Counted from the first letter of the stretch, positions 40,434 to 53,820 are shown. The stretch is DNA of 64,000 nucleotides from Buttiauxella brennerae ATCC 51605 (GCF_001654925.1 NZ_LXER01000023.1:62001-126000); one strand, 5' to 3'. The notes: generated by a model from the sequence alone, not told the origin. A program made the numbers and translations.

Positions 40434-42238
40434 TAGTAGACATCTCGCTGATAACGGCGCTCAACGCGCAGCTCACTTAAAAATTCATCTGCCGTTTCGG
40501 TATCCATGCCACCGAACTCAGCTACCACTTCCAGTAATGCCTGCTCAACGTCTTTTGCCATACGATTTGCATCGCCGCAGACGTAAATGTGGGCACCTTC
40601 ATTAATCCAGTTCCACAGTTCCGCGCCTTTTTCGCGCAGTTTATCTTGTACGTATATTTTATGTTCCTGGTCGCGCGACCAGGCCAGATCGATGTTGGTC
40701 AGCAGGCCGTCTTTGACGTAGCGCTGCCATTCAACCTGATACAGGAAGTCATCGGTAAAATGCGGGTTACCAAAGAACAACCAGTTTTTACCACCTGCGC
40801 CGTCGTTTTCACGCTGTTGCATGAACGAACGGAACGGGGCAATACCAGTGCCTGGGCCAATCATAATCACCGGGGTTTCCGGGTTAGCGGGTAGACGGAA
40901 GTTATCGTTATGTTCGATAAACACCCGCACTTCGCCGTCTTCTTCAAGGCGGTCGGCCAGGAAGCCGGAAGCGCCACCGGTACGGGCACGGCCTTCAATG
41001 TCATAACGCACCACGCCAACGGTAATGTGCACTTCGGTTTCGGCTTCAGCCTGAGAAGAAGCGATGGAGTACAGACGCGGTGTCAGCGGGCGCAATAAAT
41101 CAATCAGTTGTTCAGCGGTTAATTCAGCCGGGGCGTAACGCACCATATCCACAATCGGTGTGTTATGAGCAAAGTGTTGCAGCTTGGTTTTATCACCCGC
41201 CAAATCCAGCAGCGCTGCATTGCGGGTAATCTGCGCGTATTTCTCAACAATGTTTGCCGTGTTAATCGTCAGCTCGAAATGCCACTCCAGCGCTTCAGTA
41301 AGCGGCAGTGTTTTACCGTCGACCGTGACGCTTTCATCGCCTTTCAGCCACAGCAGTTCAACCAGCTCTTTAACCAGAGCGGGATCGTTTTGATACCAGA
41401 CACCGAGTGCGTCACCTGGCTGGTAACGCAGGCCAGAATCACCCAAATCGATTTCGAAATGGCGCACATCTTTTTCTGAGTCACGACCAGTGATTTTCTG
41501 GTTAACCGCAAGCGTTGCCGTCAGCGGCGCTTCTTTGGTGTACGGGCTTGAGAAAACCTCGTTGACCACGCCCGTTGCGGTGACCGCTGCTTGGGCTGGC
41601 GTTTCTGCCGGCACACGAGATTTCAGGACGTCGACAATTTTTGCACGCCACTCACTGGCTGCTGGCTGGAACTCTACGTCACAATCCACGCGGTCCAACA
41701 GGCGCTCACCACCGAGTTCCGCCAATTTGTTATCAAAGTCTTTACCTGACTGGCAGAAGAATTCGTAGGACGTGTCGCCCAGGCTGAATACGGCAAATGC
41801 AGTGCCTGGCAGTTTTGGTGCTTTTTTCGAAAACAGGAATTTGTGCAACGCCACAGCTTCTTCAGGCGGTTCGCCCTCACCTTGCGTTGAAGTCACGACA
41901 ACCAGCAGTTTTTCCTGGGCAATTTGTTTGAATTTATAGTCGCCCGCGTTAACCAGATTAACGTTCAGTTTTGCTGCCAGTAAATCGTCACGCAGTTGTT
42001 CACTCACGCGACGTGCATTACCGGTTTGCGATGCAGAAATCAGGGTAATAACCGCAACGTCTGCTGCCGGTGGCTGAGCCGTGGTAACAGCACCCGGTTG
42101 TTGATTAATCATCCCCCAGAAATAGCCGGATAACCAGGCCAGTTGCGTCTGCGAGAAATCGGTTGTCGCCGCCTGAAGGCGTGCCAGTTGCTCCGGGGTA
42201 AGCGGCAGCAAAGCGGTCGGTGGGGCCTGAGTTGTCAT
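40433..42238 (-). CDS. cysJ: Sulfite reductase flavoprotein subunit CysJ
   Basis: NADPH-dependent flavoprotein feeding electrons to CysI. The start at 42238 ([19 protein letters not shown]) gives 601 residues (E. coli 599); an in-frame ATG 45 bases upstream adds unconserved residues. The FMN flavodoxin domain covers about residues 62-200 ([22 protein letters not shown]). FAD (RLYSIASS) and NADPH ([10 protein letters not shown]) domains follow. A 315-base region to queD would carry CysB control. Confidence 0.96.
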   Translation of the reverse strand: MTTQAPPTALLPLTPEQLARLQAATTDFSQTQLAWLSGYFWGMINQQPGAVTTAQPPAADVAVITLISASQTGNARRVSEQLRDDLLAAKLNVNLVNAGDYKFKQIAQEKLLVVVTSTQGEGEPPEEAVALHKFLFSKKAPKLPGTAFAVFSLGDTSYEFFCQSGKDFDNKLAELGGERLLDRVDCDVEFQPAASEWRAKIVDVLKSRVPAETPAQAAVTATGVVNEVFSSPYTKEAPLTATLAVNQKITGRDSEKDVRHFEIDLGDSGLRYQPGDALGVWYQNDPALVKELVELLWLKGDESVTVDGKTLPLTEALEWHFELTINTANIVEKYAQITRNAALLDLAGDKTKLQHFAHNTPIVDMVRYAPAELTAEQLIDLLRPLTPRLYSIASSQAEAETEVHITVGVVRYDIEGRARTGGASGFLADRLEEDGEVRVFIEHNDNFRLPANPETPVIMIGPGTGIAPFRSFMQQRENDGAGGKNWLFFGNPHFTDDFLYQVEWQRYVKDGLLTNIDLAWSRDQEHKIYVQDKLREKGAELWNWINEGAHIYVCGDANRMAKDVEQALLEVVAEFGGMDTETADEFLSELRVERRYQRDVY

Positions 42239-42553
42239 GCTTGATTGGGTTCCAGTAGCAAAAGGTCCGTTTTCATCATTCAACGGTAAAAAGCATTCAT
42301 GATGTAAGGTTAACCATCAGGATAATAACAATTAAAGAAGGGATAGAAATATCAAATAACCAAAATGACTAACCGCTTTTACGGGTAATCCATAACGTTA
42401 AAAGTGGTTAATTAATCCTTTGATTTATATCAACTTAAATTAGCAAACATGGCTAAAACGAAGCTTTAGCCAATGATGATAGTTTTAGTTAATGCTTAAA
42501 ATAGTGGATTCCGGTACTATGCGGCGGTTTTTCGTCCTATTGAGATAGTAATA

Positions 42554-42913
42554 ATGACCACCACTCTGTTTAAAGATTTTACCTTCGAAGCCGCTCACCA
42601 CCTGCCGCATGTGCCAGAAGGCCACAAGTGCGGTCGCCTGCATGGCCACTCCTTTATGGTGCGTCTGGAAATCACCGGCGAGGTTGATCCTTATACCGGC
42701 TGGATCATGGATTTTTCTGAGCTGAAGGCGGCGTTTAAACCGACTTATGACAGACTGGATCATTATTATCTGAATGATATTCCTGGGCTTGAGAACCCAA
42801 CCAGCGAAGTGCTGGCAAAATGGATTTGGGATGAGATGAAGCCGATTGTGCCACTGCTCAGTTCAGTGATGGTAAAAGAAACCTGTACCGCCGGTTGTGT
42901 GTATAAGGGATAA
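42554..42913 (+). CDS. queD: 6-carboxytetrahydropterin synthase QueD
   Basis: Early enzyme of queuosine/7-deazaguanine synthesis. It has 119 residues (E. coli 121). The zinc ligands are H15, H30 and H32 and the catalytic Cys is C26 ([20 protein letters not shown]). It is convergent with queE, the next enzyme of the same pathway. Confidence 0.96.
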   Translation: MTTTLFKDFTFEAAHHLPHVPEGHKCGRLHGHSFMVRLEITGEVDPYTGWIMDFSELKAAFKPTYDRLDHYYLNDIPGLENPTSEVLAKWIWDEMKPIVPLLSSVMVKETCTAGCVYKG

Positions 42914-42916
42914 AAG

Positions 42917-42938
42917 AAAGGCACCCAAGGGTGCCTTT
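42917..42938. terminator. Bidirectional terminator between queD and queE
   Basis: Perfect palindrome AAAGGCACCCAAGGGTGCCTTT between the convergent genes. Confidence 0.85.
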
Positions 42939-42944
42939 CTAGTT

Positions 42945-43616
42945 TTAAGCGATGTTCAAATATTTATGTGTCTGCATCGAAAGCCGCCAGTTGCGGCCAA
43001 TGCACGTTTCAATGCACAGGCGCGTCGCATCTTCTTTCTGGCTGATGGGCTGTAGCGCGATAATGCGCTTTTTATCATCCATCAACGTTGCCAGCAGTTC
43101 GTCCAGCGCTTCAATATCACGCATACGACCGACCGGGTGTTTAATCTCATCGGCACGTTCTAACGCCTGAGATAACACATCATAACCCCCGCGCATATTC
43201 ACTTTAGGCGAAACGGTAACCCAGGTTCCCGCGGTGCAGCGCACTTCGTGCGTGCCGCTGGTTTCAATCTGGCAGCTATAGCCGTGGTGCTCAAACAGCG
43301 AGGTTAACGGTGTGAGATCGTGAATACAGGGTTCACCCCCGGTAATCACCACATGGCGTGCGGTGTAATCCTGGCGCTGGAAAATAGCCAGCAGGTCTTC
43401 GGCGCTGGCGGAACCCCATTTATCGCTTTCTTTGGTTTTAGCCAGAATGCTGAACAGTGAGACTTCACGATCCGCGAGTTTATCCCAGGTGTGTTTGGTA
43501 TCGCACCACGCGCAGCCCACCGGGCAGCCTTGCAGGCGAATAAAAATGGCGGGCACACCAGTAAAATAGCCCTCCCCTTGCAGGGTCTGGAACATCTCGT
43601 TAATCGGATACTGCAT
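42945..43616 (-). CDS. queE: 7-carboxy-7-deazaguanine synthase QueE
   Basis: Radical SAM enzyme converting carboxytetrahydropterin to 7-carboxy-7-deazaguanine. It has 223 residues, as in E. coli. The cluster motif is C31-x3-C35-x2-C38 (GCPVGCAWCDTKHTW), with the TGGEP segment at about residue 93. In E. coli the enolase region follows directly; here a three-gene accessory operon and adhP intervene. Confidence 0.97.
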   Translation of the reverse strand: MQYPINEMFQTLQGEGYFTGVPAIFIRLQGCPVGCAWCDTKHTWDKLADREVSLFSILAKTKESDKWGSASAEDLLAIFQRQDYTARHVVITGGEPCIHDLTPLTSLFEHHGYSCQIETSGTHEVRCTAGTWVTVSPKVNMRGGYDVLSQALERADEIKHPVGRMRDIEALDELLATLMDDKKRIIALQPISQKEDATRLCIETCIGRNWRLSMQTHKYLNIA

Positions 43617-43955
43617 AGTCTTCTCAAATAATAAGCGTAAAGAGTGATTATCGCAGAAGTAACGGTTGAGATCATGCGTAACGCGGCTGCGGCTGCATAT
43701 GTTCCAGAATACCGGCCTGATCTACCCCAAATAATTCGAGTTGCAGTGGGTGAGCGCCAGCAGACAGCGCACCAGCAACTCGAAACATGACGGCGATAAC
43801 CATTAATAAAACAAGGTTATTGTGCTTATCATCACAACAATCATCCTTGCTTTGTCTGTATGCCGCACGGCTTGATCATCGTCATGTTCCCCTTCGCCAG
43901 ACGCTTTTAGCATCACTCCTGCATTACCCAAATCAATAACATAAGGAAGTGATGT
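43617..43955. other. 339-base gap between queE and the yjiH-type gene
   Basis: Holds an ERIC-type palindrome (43722-43798) and the divergent promoter regions. No ORF of note was found. Confidence 0.6.
43722..43798. repeat. Shortened ERIC-type element
   Basis: About 77 bases. It begins taccccaaataattcgagttgcag and ends cagcaactcgaaacatgacggcgata, i.e. the two ends of ERIC with most of the centre missing. The two ends are complementary, so a long hairpin can form. Confidence 0.65.
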
Positions 43956-44669
43956 ATGGAAAACTCAGTTCATGCAGAGAACCAACGCGTCGGACCTGGT
44001 GCTTATATCGCGTTGCTGTTTGCGATGGTGTTCTTTTCTGGCCTGCTGGGAGGCAAAGAGTGGTACGGCGTGTTCGACTTCACCACGCTAAACGGCGCAT
44101 TTGGCAAAGTTGTCACCGATGTCAATCTTTCTGGCGATACCGTTGACGCCGCCAAAAGTGCTTTTCGCGGAAAGGGTGGGCATGGTGCAATGGACGGTTT
44201 CCTGTTCGCCTTTGGCCTGATCCCGGCCGTCATGTTTGCTCTGGGAATGATCAACGTACTGGAACATTACGGCGCGCTTAACGCCGCGCGTAAGATCCTA
44301 ACCCCTCTGTTACGCCCTCTTCTTGGTATTCCTGGTTCAACGGGTCTTGCGTTAATTGGCAGCCTGCAAAGTACCGATGTCGGCGCATCTTTGACGCGCG
44401 TATTGGCCGACGAAGGGCAAATTACCGAGAAAGAAAAAACCATATTTACCATGTTTCAGTTTTCCGCGGGCGCCATGATCACTAACTTTTTCTCCTCCGG
44501 TGCGGTGCTATTTACCCTGGTTGCCATTGACGGAACGAGTGCCGTTCCTGCCTCAATCGGTCTGTGTGTCGCCGTGATGTTTATCATGAAAATTGTTGGG
44601 GCGAACGTGATACGCCTGGTTCTGAACGTTACCGAGCGTAAGCAAAGCGTGGAGGTGCAACATGGCTGA
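43956..44669 (+). CDS. YjiH-family nucleoside-recognition/Gate-domain membrane protein
   Basis: Polytopic membrane protein of 237 residues resembling E. coli YjiH (about 227). About six hydrophobic segments and a Gate-type core (GFLFAFGLIPAVMFALGMINVLE, SLQSTDVGASLTRVL) are visible. The Shine-Dalgarno AAGGAAG precedes the ATG. It overlaps the yjiG-like gene by 8 bases. In E. coli yjiH, yjiG and the isoaspartyl dipeptidase iadA form one cluster; here an M20 peptidase takes the place of iadA. Function is unproven; import or release of a dipeptide or amino acid is a reasonable inference. Confidence 0.82.
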   Translation: MENSVHAENQRVGPGAYIALLFAMVFFSGLLGGKEWYGVFDFTTLNGAFGKVVTDVNLSGDTVDAAKSAFRGKGGHGAMDGFLFAFGLIPAVMFALGMINVLEHYGALNAARKILTPLLRPLLGIPGSTGLALIGSLQSTDVGASLTRVLADEGQITEKEKTIFTMFQFSAGAMITNFFSSGAVLFTLVAIDGTSAVPASIGLCVAVMFIMKIVGANVIRLVLNVTERKQSVEVQHG

Positions 44670-45132
44670 TACCACCACCAAACCGATGATCACCGATGTG
44701 TTCGTCGCAGGCGCCCGTAAAGGCTGGAATATCGCAACCACCAGTACGCTGCCTAACGTACTGATGGCTTTCATTATTATTTATGCACTACAGATAACCG
44801 GTGCGCTAAACGGCCTGGCCTGGTTGTTCGGGCCTCTGATGAAAATCTTTGGTCTGCCAGGTGAAGCAGCAGCTGTGCTCATCGGTGGCTGGATGTCGAT
44901 GGGCGGTGCCATTGGCGTGGCTATCACTTTGTTTGAAAAAGGTATTCTCACTGGTGCACATCTGGCCATTCTCGCCCCTGCCATTTATCTGATGGGCTCG
45001 CAGGTTCAATACGCTGGCCGCATCCTTGGCGTGGTTGGCATCCCGGCTAAACGTATCCCCTTAATGATCGCAATTTCGGTGCTGAATGCTTTTGGCGCCA
45101 TGCTAATTATGCGACTTATGATTTTGGAGTAA
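44662..45132 (+). CDS. YjiG-family membrane protein
   Basis: Membrane protein of 156 residues similar to E. coli YjiG (153), with four or five helices and the Gly-rich Gate segment (GEAAAVLIGGWMSMGGAIGVA). It overlaps the yjiH-like gene (44662-44669) and lies 3 bases before the M20 peptidase, so all three are one operon. It probably forms one transporter with the preceding protein, as split Gate-domain pairs do. Confidence 0.82.
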   Translation: MADTTTKPMITDVFVAGARKGWNIATTSTLPNVLMAFIIIYALQITGALNGLAWLFGPLMKIFGLPGEAAAVLIGGWMSMGGAIGVAITLFEKGILTGAHLAILAPAIYLMGSQVQYAGRILGVVGIPAKRIPLMIAISVLNAFGAMLIMRLMILE

Positions 45133-45135
45133 CCG

Positions 45136-46248
45136 ATGGATTTAAAACAGTATCTTCAGGAACTTAAAAAGGTCGTTAATATCGACTGTGGAACGGCAAC
45201 TATTGATGGCGTGGAAGAAGTCAGCCGCATTTTTCAGCAGTGGTATCAGAGCCAAAACTGGCAGTGCGACCGAATCTCTCTCGGTGAAAAAGTCGGGCCT
45301 GGTTTGCTTGCAACCAACAAAACCGATGCTGAACGTTATGACGTGTTACTCGTCGGGCATATGGATACCGTCTTCCCGGCTGGCACCGTCGCAGAACGCC
45401 CGTTCCGCATTGAAGGAAACCGTGCATACGGCCCTGGTGTTTCGGATATGAAAAGCGGGTTGCTGAATATTCTCTGGGCACTGCGCGAGATGGACAAAGC
45501 CACCCTTGAGCGCCTATCAATTGGCGTGGCCATGAACCCAGATGAAGAAACCGGCTCAGTGCATTCTCATCACTGGATTGGCGAACTGGCAAAACGCAGC
45601 CGCTGCGTATTGGTGTGCGAAGCCGCAAGGGCTGACGGTTCTTTAGTTAAAGCGCGCAAAGGCATTGCCGGATACAAACTGGCGTTTAAGGGCGTTGCGG
45701 CTCATGCCGGAAATGACCCGGAATCAGGTCGTTCGGCGATAAAAGCGATGGCGCGTGCCGTTCTGGAAATTAGTGATCTGGCTGATATCGCTAAGGGAAC
45801 CACAATAAACACGGGTGTGGTTTCCGGCGGCACAGTGGCGAATATTGTGCCCGATCATGCGGAAATGCTCGTCGATGTCCGCTTCCAGGATAACAATGAG
45901 TATGCGCGTGTGCATGCAGCAATCCAGGCATACAACCAGCGTGAGTTCGAGCGTGATGTGAAAACAGTTGTTCAGCAACAAGCGCAAAAACCGGCGATGT
46001 CTCCGGGTGAAGATACCGAAAAGCTGATGAAGATTGTTGAGCAGGCCGGTGAAGTGGAAGGCATCGATGTACGCTGGAAGTCCGTCGGCGGTGGTTCTGA
46101 TGCTAACCATACTGCGGCGTTGGGCATTCCTTCACTGGACGGTTTTGGCCCGATTGGTGCTGGTTTCCACAGCCCGTCAGAGTATCTCGAAATAGACAGC
46201 ATTGAGCCAAGGATCCGCCTGCTTAAACGCGTGATTCAGTCGCTTTAA
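45136..46248 (+). CDS. M20-family metallopeptidase (glutamate carboxypeptidase-like)
   Basis: Cytosolic two-zinc exopeptidase of 370 residues; no signal peptide is seen. Ligands by family pattern are H75 and D77 (GHMDTVFPAG), D104 (GPGVSDMKSG), the catalytic E137 and ligand E138 (NPDEETGS), and the late His in GAGFHSPSEY. The dimerisation domain begins near KARKGIAGYKLAFKG. It resembles carboxypeptidase G2/CPG70, which remove C-terminal glutamate. The operon with a YjiH/YjiG pair suggests it hydrolyses what the pair transports. The exact substrate is unknown. Confidence 0.85.
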   Translation: MDLKQYLQELKKVVNIDCGTATIDGVEEVSRIFQQWYQSQNWQCDRISLGEKVGPGLLATNKTDAERYDVLLVGHMDTVFPAGTVAERPFRIEGNRAYGPGVSDMKSGLLNILWALREMDKATLERLSIGVAMNPDEETGSVHSHHWIGELAKRSRCVLVCEAARADGSLVKARKGIAGYKLAFKGVAAHAGNDPESGRSAIKAMARAVLEISDLADIAKGTTINTGVVSGGTVANIVPDHAEMLVDVRFQDNNEYARVHAAIQAYNQREFERDVKTVVQQQAQKPAMSPGEDTEKLMKIVEQAGEVEGIDVRWKSVGGGSDANHTAALGIPSLDGFGPIGAGFHSPSEYLEIDSIEPRIRLLKRVIQSL

Positions 46249-46253
46249 ATTAA

Positions 46254-46275
46254 ATGGCCGGGAAAACCCGGCCAT
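46254..46275. terminator. Hairpin between the M20 peptidase and adhP
   Basis: ATGGCCGGG/CCCGGCCAT with an AAAA loop, between convergent genes. No long T run on the plus strand (ATTC follows), so it is a moderate terminator. Confidence 0.7.
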
Positions 46276-46296
46276 ATTCAGTTTACCCGGCAACAC

Positions 46297-47313
46297 TTAC
46301 TTCTTCGTTTTAAAATCAATCACCATGCGGCCTTTGATTTTACCCTCTTCCATTTCCTTGAAAATTGCATTGATATCTTCAAGTGGGCGCATGGTGACTT
46401 TAGGCACCACTTTGCCTTCGGCAGCAAACTGGAAGGCTTCAGTCAGGTCCATGCGAGTGCCGACTAACGAACCAACAACTTCGATGCCATCGAGCACCAG
46501 GCGAGGAATGTTCAGGCTCATAGACTCAGAAGGCAGGCCAACGGCAACAATACGCGCGCCAGCACGAACGGCATCGACTGCGGAGTTAAATGCCGCTTTT
46601 GCAACAGCAGTGACTACAGCCGCATGAGCGCCGCCCACTTTCTCCTGGATAACTTTTGCCGCATCTTCATTGCGCGAGTTAATGACTAAATCTGCTCCGC
46701 ACTCTTTCGCGAAATCCAGTTGTGCATCGTTGACGTCGATTGCGATAACTTTGGCATTAAAGACGTTCTTCGCATATTGCAGCGCGAGGTTGCCAAGGCC
46801 ACCCAGGCCGTAAATCGCAATCCACTGACCAGGCTGAATATGGGAAACTTTCACCGCTTTGTAAGTGGTGACGCCCGCGCAGGTTACGCTACTGGCTGCG
46901 GCTGATTCCAGGCCGTCAGGGACTTTTACTGCGTAATCGGCAACCACAATGCATTCTTCAGCCATACCGCCGTCAGCGGTATATCCCGCATTCGTTACGC
47001 TACGACACAGTGTTTCGTTACCGGTATTACAATATTCACAATTTCCGCATCCACGGAAGAACCAGGCGACACTTGCACGGTCCCCGATTTTCAGCGAAGT
47101 CACGCCAGGGCCGATAGACTTCACCACCCCGATACCTTCATGACCCAGCGTAATGCCAGTTACATCACCAAAGTCTCCGTTTTTCACATGCAAATCGGTG
47201 TGGCAAACACCACAACACTCCATCGTCAGTAATGCCTCGCCGTGTTTCAAGGCACGAACGGGTTTATCTATGATGCCGACAGAGTGGTCTTTGTTAACAA
47301 CTGCAGCTTTCAT
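46297..47313 (-). CDS. adhP: Zinc-dependent alcohol dehydrogenase AdhP
   Basis: NAD-dependent medium-chain alcohol dehydrogenase (propanol/ethanol-preferring). It has 338 residues (E. coli AdhP 336). The catalytic zinc Cys is C37 with H38 ([13 protein letters not shown]), plus GHEGIGVV. The structural zinc segment is [15 protein letters not shown], and the Rossmann motif is [14 protein letters not shown]. coli keeps adhP elsewhere, so its place beside eno is a local difference. Single-gene unit with a 170-base gap to eno. Confidence 0.92.
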   Translation of the reverse strand: MKAAVVNKDHSVGIIDKPVRALKHGEALLTMECCGVCHTDLHVKNGDFGDVTGITLGHEGIGVVKSIGPGVTSLKIGDRASVAWFFRGCGNCEYCNTGNETLCRSVTNAGYTADGGMAEECIVVADYAVKVPDGLESAAASSVTCAGVTTYKAVKVSHIQPGQWIAIYGLGGLGNLALQYAKNVFNAKVIAIDVNDAQLDFAKECGADLVINSRNEDAAKVIQEKVGGAHAAVVTAVAKAAFNSAVDAVRAGARIVAVGLPSESMSLNIPRLVLDGIEVVGSLVGTRMDLTEAFQFAAEGKVVPKVTMRPLEDINAIFKEMEEGKIKGRMVIDFKTKK

Positions 47314-47432
47314 GGCGGTCTCCTGACCTGTGAGTGAAATAACCCACTAATCCTGGTCGAGAGCACAGGCAACCGCAAACTGCATTCCCGGTTTATGCGA
47401 GGGTGGCTCAGGTTTGGCGAAAAAAGGGCACA

Positions 47433-47458
47433 AAAAAACCCGCCGAAGCGGGTTTTTT
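47433..47458 (-). terminator. eno terminator
   Basis: AAAAAACCCGC.CGAA.GCGGGTTTTTT inverted repeat just after the eno stop, with T tract on the minus strand. Confidence 0.93.
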
Positions 47459-47483
47459 AATCAGAATTTAAAGCAGTAACGAA

Positions 47484-48860
<1,377 letters not shown>

Positions 48861-48871
48861 CTAACTATCTA

Positions 48872-50527
<1,656 letters not shown>

Positions 50528-50737
50528 TTAGGTTTAAAGACGATGGGAGTACCAGGACGGGAAAGTAGTATACCCGAACAGTATCGGCGCCACAAACTTT
50601 CATTCCGTCTGCAAAGCCCTGACCTCGCACTTTGTCAGGGCACTGAAAATAGCCCGTCTGGTAGAAATGTTTTTGACTCAAATCAAGAGCTTGTTAAATC
50701 GAAATTGCCATAAGATGCGCTTGACCACAAAAACGCG

Positions 50738-51529
50738 TTAGATATCAGTTTCCTGGCGTTTAACTTCTTGCCAGACATCTTCCATGATTTCCAGGTCAAC
50801 GCCGGTCATTGTCAGGCCTCTGGCGGCAATAATCTCTTCCACCTGGCGGAAACGGCGCTCAAATTTGATATTGGCTTTCTGTAAAGCTGTCTCGGCTTTG
50901 GTCCCTAAATGGCGTGCAAGATTGACGGTGGCGAACAATAAATCACCGACCTCTTCTTCCAGTTTGGCTTCATCAACGACGACCTGTTTAGCTTCAAACA
51001 TCACTTCGTCGATCTCTTCATAGACTTTGTCTAAAACCGGGCCAAGCGTGGTCCAGTCGAAACCGACCGTTGAACAACGTTTCTGGATTTTATGTGCACG
51101 CATTAACGCAGGCAGCGCGTGAGGAATATCATCGAGTGCGGAATGTTGGGCTTTTTCAGCACGTTCATCGCTCTTGATTTGCTCCCAACGCTCCAGCACT
51201 TCGGTGCTGTTTCCTGCGGTACCGTCGGCAAAAATATGCGGGTGACGGCGTTCGAGTTTATCGCTGATGGCTTTACAGATATCGTCGAAATTAAAGCGCC
51301 CTTCTTCCTGCGCCATTTGTGCGTAAAAGACGACCTGGAACAGCAAGTCACCCAGCTCACCGCGCAAATCATCAAAATCTTCGCGGTTGATGGCATCGAG
51401 CACTTCGTAGGTTTCTTCGAGCGTATAGGGCGCGATGGTGGCGAAGGTTTGCTCTTTGTCCCATGGACAACCCGTTTCCGGGTCGCGCAAGCGCTTCATG
51501 ATGCCCAGAAGGCGATCGATTTGGTTCAT
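50738..51529 (-). CDS. mazG: Nucleoside triphosphate pyrophosphohydrolase MazG
   Basis: All-alpha NTP pyrophosphohydrolase that limits (p)ppGpp effects under starvation in E. coli. The start at 51529 (MNQIDRLLGIMKRLRDPETG) gives 263 residues, the E. coli length; an upstream ATG adds 15 unconserved residues. The EExxE metal motifs occur twice (EETYEVLDAI; EEIDEVMFEA), with GELGDLLFQVVFYAQ and EVGDLLFATVNLAR. It lies 62 bases after relA, its functional neighbour. Confidence 0.97.
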   Translation of the reverse strand: MNQIDRLLGIMKRLRDPETGCPWDKEQTFATIAPYTLEETYEVLDAINREDFDDLRGELGDLLFQVVFYAQMAQEEGRFNFDDICKAISDKLERRHPHIFADGTAGNSTEVLERWEQIKSDERAEKAQHSALDDIPHALPALMRAHKIQKRCSTVGFDWTTLGPVLDKVYEEIDEVMFEAKQVVVDEAKLEEEVGDLLFATVNLARHLGTKAETALQKANIKFERRFRQVEEIIAARGLTMTGVDLEIMEDVWQEVKRQETDI

Positions 51530-51591
51530 TTCAATTCCTTGCAATACAAAATTTAAAGGCGGGATTGCTCCCACCCTTTTGTCACAAACGT

Positions 51592-53820
51592 CTAACCGTG
51601 CAAGCGCTTCGCGTCGATAATATCCGGCACCTGGTTCAGTTTGCCTAATACCCGGCCCAACACTTGCAGGTTGTAGATCTCGATATTCATATCGATGGTC
51701 GCCAGTTGCTGTTTGGTGTCACTACGGCTAGCCACACCCAGAACGTTCACCTTCTCATTGGCCAGAATGGTGGTGATATCGCGCAGCAGCCCACTGCGAT
51801 CGTTGGCGGTAACGCGTACCACCAGCGAATAACCGCTCGAGTAACTTTCACCCCACACGGCATCCACGATGCGTTCTGGCGCGTGAGATTGCAGTTCCGC
51901 AAGCTGGTCGCAGTCTGCGCGGTGAATTGAAATACCGCGGCCTTGGGTGATAAAACCGACGATTTCATCGCCTGGAATCGGCTGGCAGCAACGCGCAATG
52001 TGGTGCATCAGATTGCCAACACCTTCAACGACTACGCGGCCATTATCTTTACTGCGTGATTGCGGCGTGTGCGTTTTCTGCTTCAGCTGGCGTAGCGCTT
52101 GCTCGTCCTGCTCTGCCGCAGTCGGTTTGTTAAACTGCGCTTGCAAGTAGTTACTCATCTGATTAAGACGAATATCACCGCCACCAATTGCCGCCAGTAA
52201 CTCTTCGATATCGTTGAAGTTATAACGTGGTAGTAATGATTTCTCGGCCTCTTTCAGGCTGATACCCAGATGTTCAATTTCATCATCAAGGATCTGCCGC
52301 CCAGCGAGAATATTTTTGTCGCGATCTTGTTTACGGAACCAGTTGTGGATTTTCGCCCGCCCGCGGCTGGTGGTGATGTAGCCCAGGTTTGGGTTCAACC
52401 AATCACGGCTTGGGTTAGGCTGTTTCTGGGTGATAACTTCAATTTGGTCGCCCATCTGCAACTGGTAGGTAAACGGCACAATGCGCCCGCCGATTTTCGC
52501 ACCGATACAACGGTGCCCCACATCGCTGTGAATATGGTAAGCAAAATCAAGCGGCGTGGAACCTGCCGGTAAGTCAACCACATCGCCTTTTGGCGTAAAC
52601 ACATATACACGGTCGTCAAATACCTGGCTGCGCACTTCATCGAGCAGTTCGCCGGAATCCGCCATTTCTTCTTGCCAGGCTATCAGTTTACGCAGCCACG
52701 CAATGCGATCTTCATGGCCTGAACTGCCGCTTTTGGCATTGCCCTCTTTGTACTTCCAGTGGGCAGCGACCCCGAGTTCCGAGTCTTCATGCATCTGCTT
52801 GGTGCGGATCTGGATTTCAATGGTTTTGCCGTTTGGCCCCAACACCACGGTATGAATCGACTGATAACCGTTAGGTTTCGGGTTGGCAACATAGTCATCG
52901 AACTCGTCAGGCATATGACGATAATGGGTGTGTACAATGCCAAGAGCGGCGTAGCAGTCCTGTAAACGTTCAGCCACCACGCGCACAGCGCGCACATCAA
53001 AAAGCTCATCAAAGGCAAGGGATTTCTTCTGCATCTTGCGCCAGATGCTGTAGATGTGTTTAGGGCGGCCATACACTTCAGCCTTAACGCCTTCTTCTTT
53101 CATCGACTTACGCAGCGCGCTGACGAACTCGTCTATGTAATGCTCACGGTCGATACGGCGCTCGTGCAGCAATTTCGCGATACGTTTGTATTCATCGGGA
53201 TGCAGGTAGCGGAAACAGTAGTCTTCCAGCTCCCATTTCAGCTGACCAATGCCGAGGCGGTTAGCGAGCGGCGCATAAATATTGGTGCACTCTTTTGCCG
53301 CCAGAACGCGTTCGTCTTCCGGTGAATCTTTAACTTCACGCAGATGAGCAATTCGCTCCGCCAGTTTAATGACCACACAGCGGAAATCGTCCACCATCGC
53401 CAGCAGCATGCGGCGAACGTTATCGACCTGTTCAGCAGAAACTGAATCGGTATGAGCGGCTTTCAACTGGCGAATTGCGGCCATGTCGCGCACACCGTGT
53501 ATGAGCGTCACAACCTGATTATCAATGCTTTCGCGCATCACCTCTTCGGTGACCACGCCCGCATCGGCAAGAGGGAACAGCAGTGCGGCTCGCAGCGTGT
53601 CGTTGTCCATGCTCAGCATCGACAGGATTTCCACCATCTCGACGCCGCGCCACAGCAGCAGCTCCGCATTCGGATGGCCTTTGGTCTGTTGCTCGCAATA
53701 CCGCCAGGTTTCGGCTAAGCGTTCACATGACAGCTGGTTGGTGATCCCGAGGCTCGCAATCCATCTGTCGGGCGCAAATTCGCCAGCTTTATTGAGATGT
53801 GCACTTCTTACCGCAACCAT
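51592..53820 (-). CDS. relA: GTP pyrophosphokinase RelA
   Basis: Ribosome-associated (p)ppGpp synthetase of the stringent response. It has 742 residues (E. coli 744). The N-terminal hydrolase domain is inactive (LLFPLADAGVV replaces the HD motif of SpoT). The synthetase domain spans about residues 180-340 (YGRPKHIYSIWRKMQ, YRHMPDEFDDYVANPKPNGYQS). It is followed by a TGS domain (VYVFTPKGDVVDLPAGSTPLD), a zinc-finger segment and an ACT domain at the end. (p)ppGpp would act on the tRNA operon promoter at 13575. Confidence 0.98.
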   Translation of the reverse strand: MVAVRSAHLNKAGEFAPDRWIASLGITNQLSCERLAETWRYCEQQTKGHPNAELLLWRGVEMVEILSMLSMDNDTLRAALLFPLADAGVVTEEVMRESIDNQVVTLIHGVRDMAAIRQLKAAHTDSVSAEQVDNVRRMLLAMVDDFRCVVIKLAERIAHLREVKDSPEDERVLAAKECTNIYAPLANRLGIGQLKWELEDYCFRYLHPDEYKRIAKLLHERRIDREHYIDEFVSALRKSMKEEGVKAEVYGRPKHIYSIWRKMQKKSLAFDELFDVRAVRVVAERLQDCYAALGIVHTHYRHMPDEFDDYVANPKPNGYQSIHTVVLGPNGKTIEIQIRTKQMHEDSELGVAAHWKYKEGNAKSGSSGHEDRIAWLRKLIAWQEEMADSGELLDEVRSQVFDDRVYVFTPKGDVVDLPAGSTPLDFAYHIHSDVGHRCIGAKIGGRIVPFTYQLQMGDQIEVITQKQPNPSRDWLNPNLGYITTSRGRAKIHNWFRKQDRDKNILAGRQILDDEIEHLGISLKEAEKSLLPRYNFNDIEELLAAIGGGDIRLNQMSNYLQAQFNKPTAAEQDEQALRQLKQKTHTPQSRSKDNGRVVVEGVGNLMHHIARCCQPIPGDEIVGFITQGRGISIHRADCDQLAELQSHAPERIVDAVWGESYSSGYSLVVRVTANDRSGLLRDITTILANEKVNVLGVASRSDTKQQLATIDMNIEIYNLQVLGRVLGKLNQVPDIIDAKRLHG

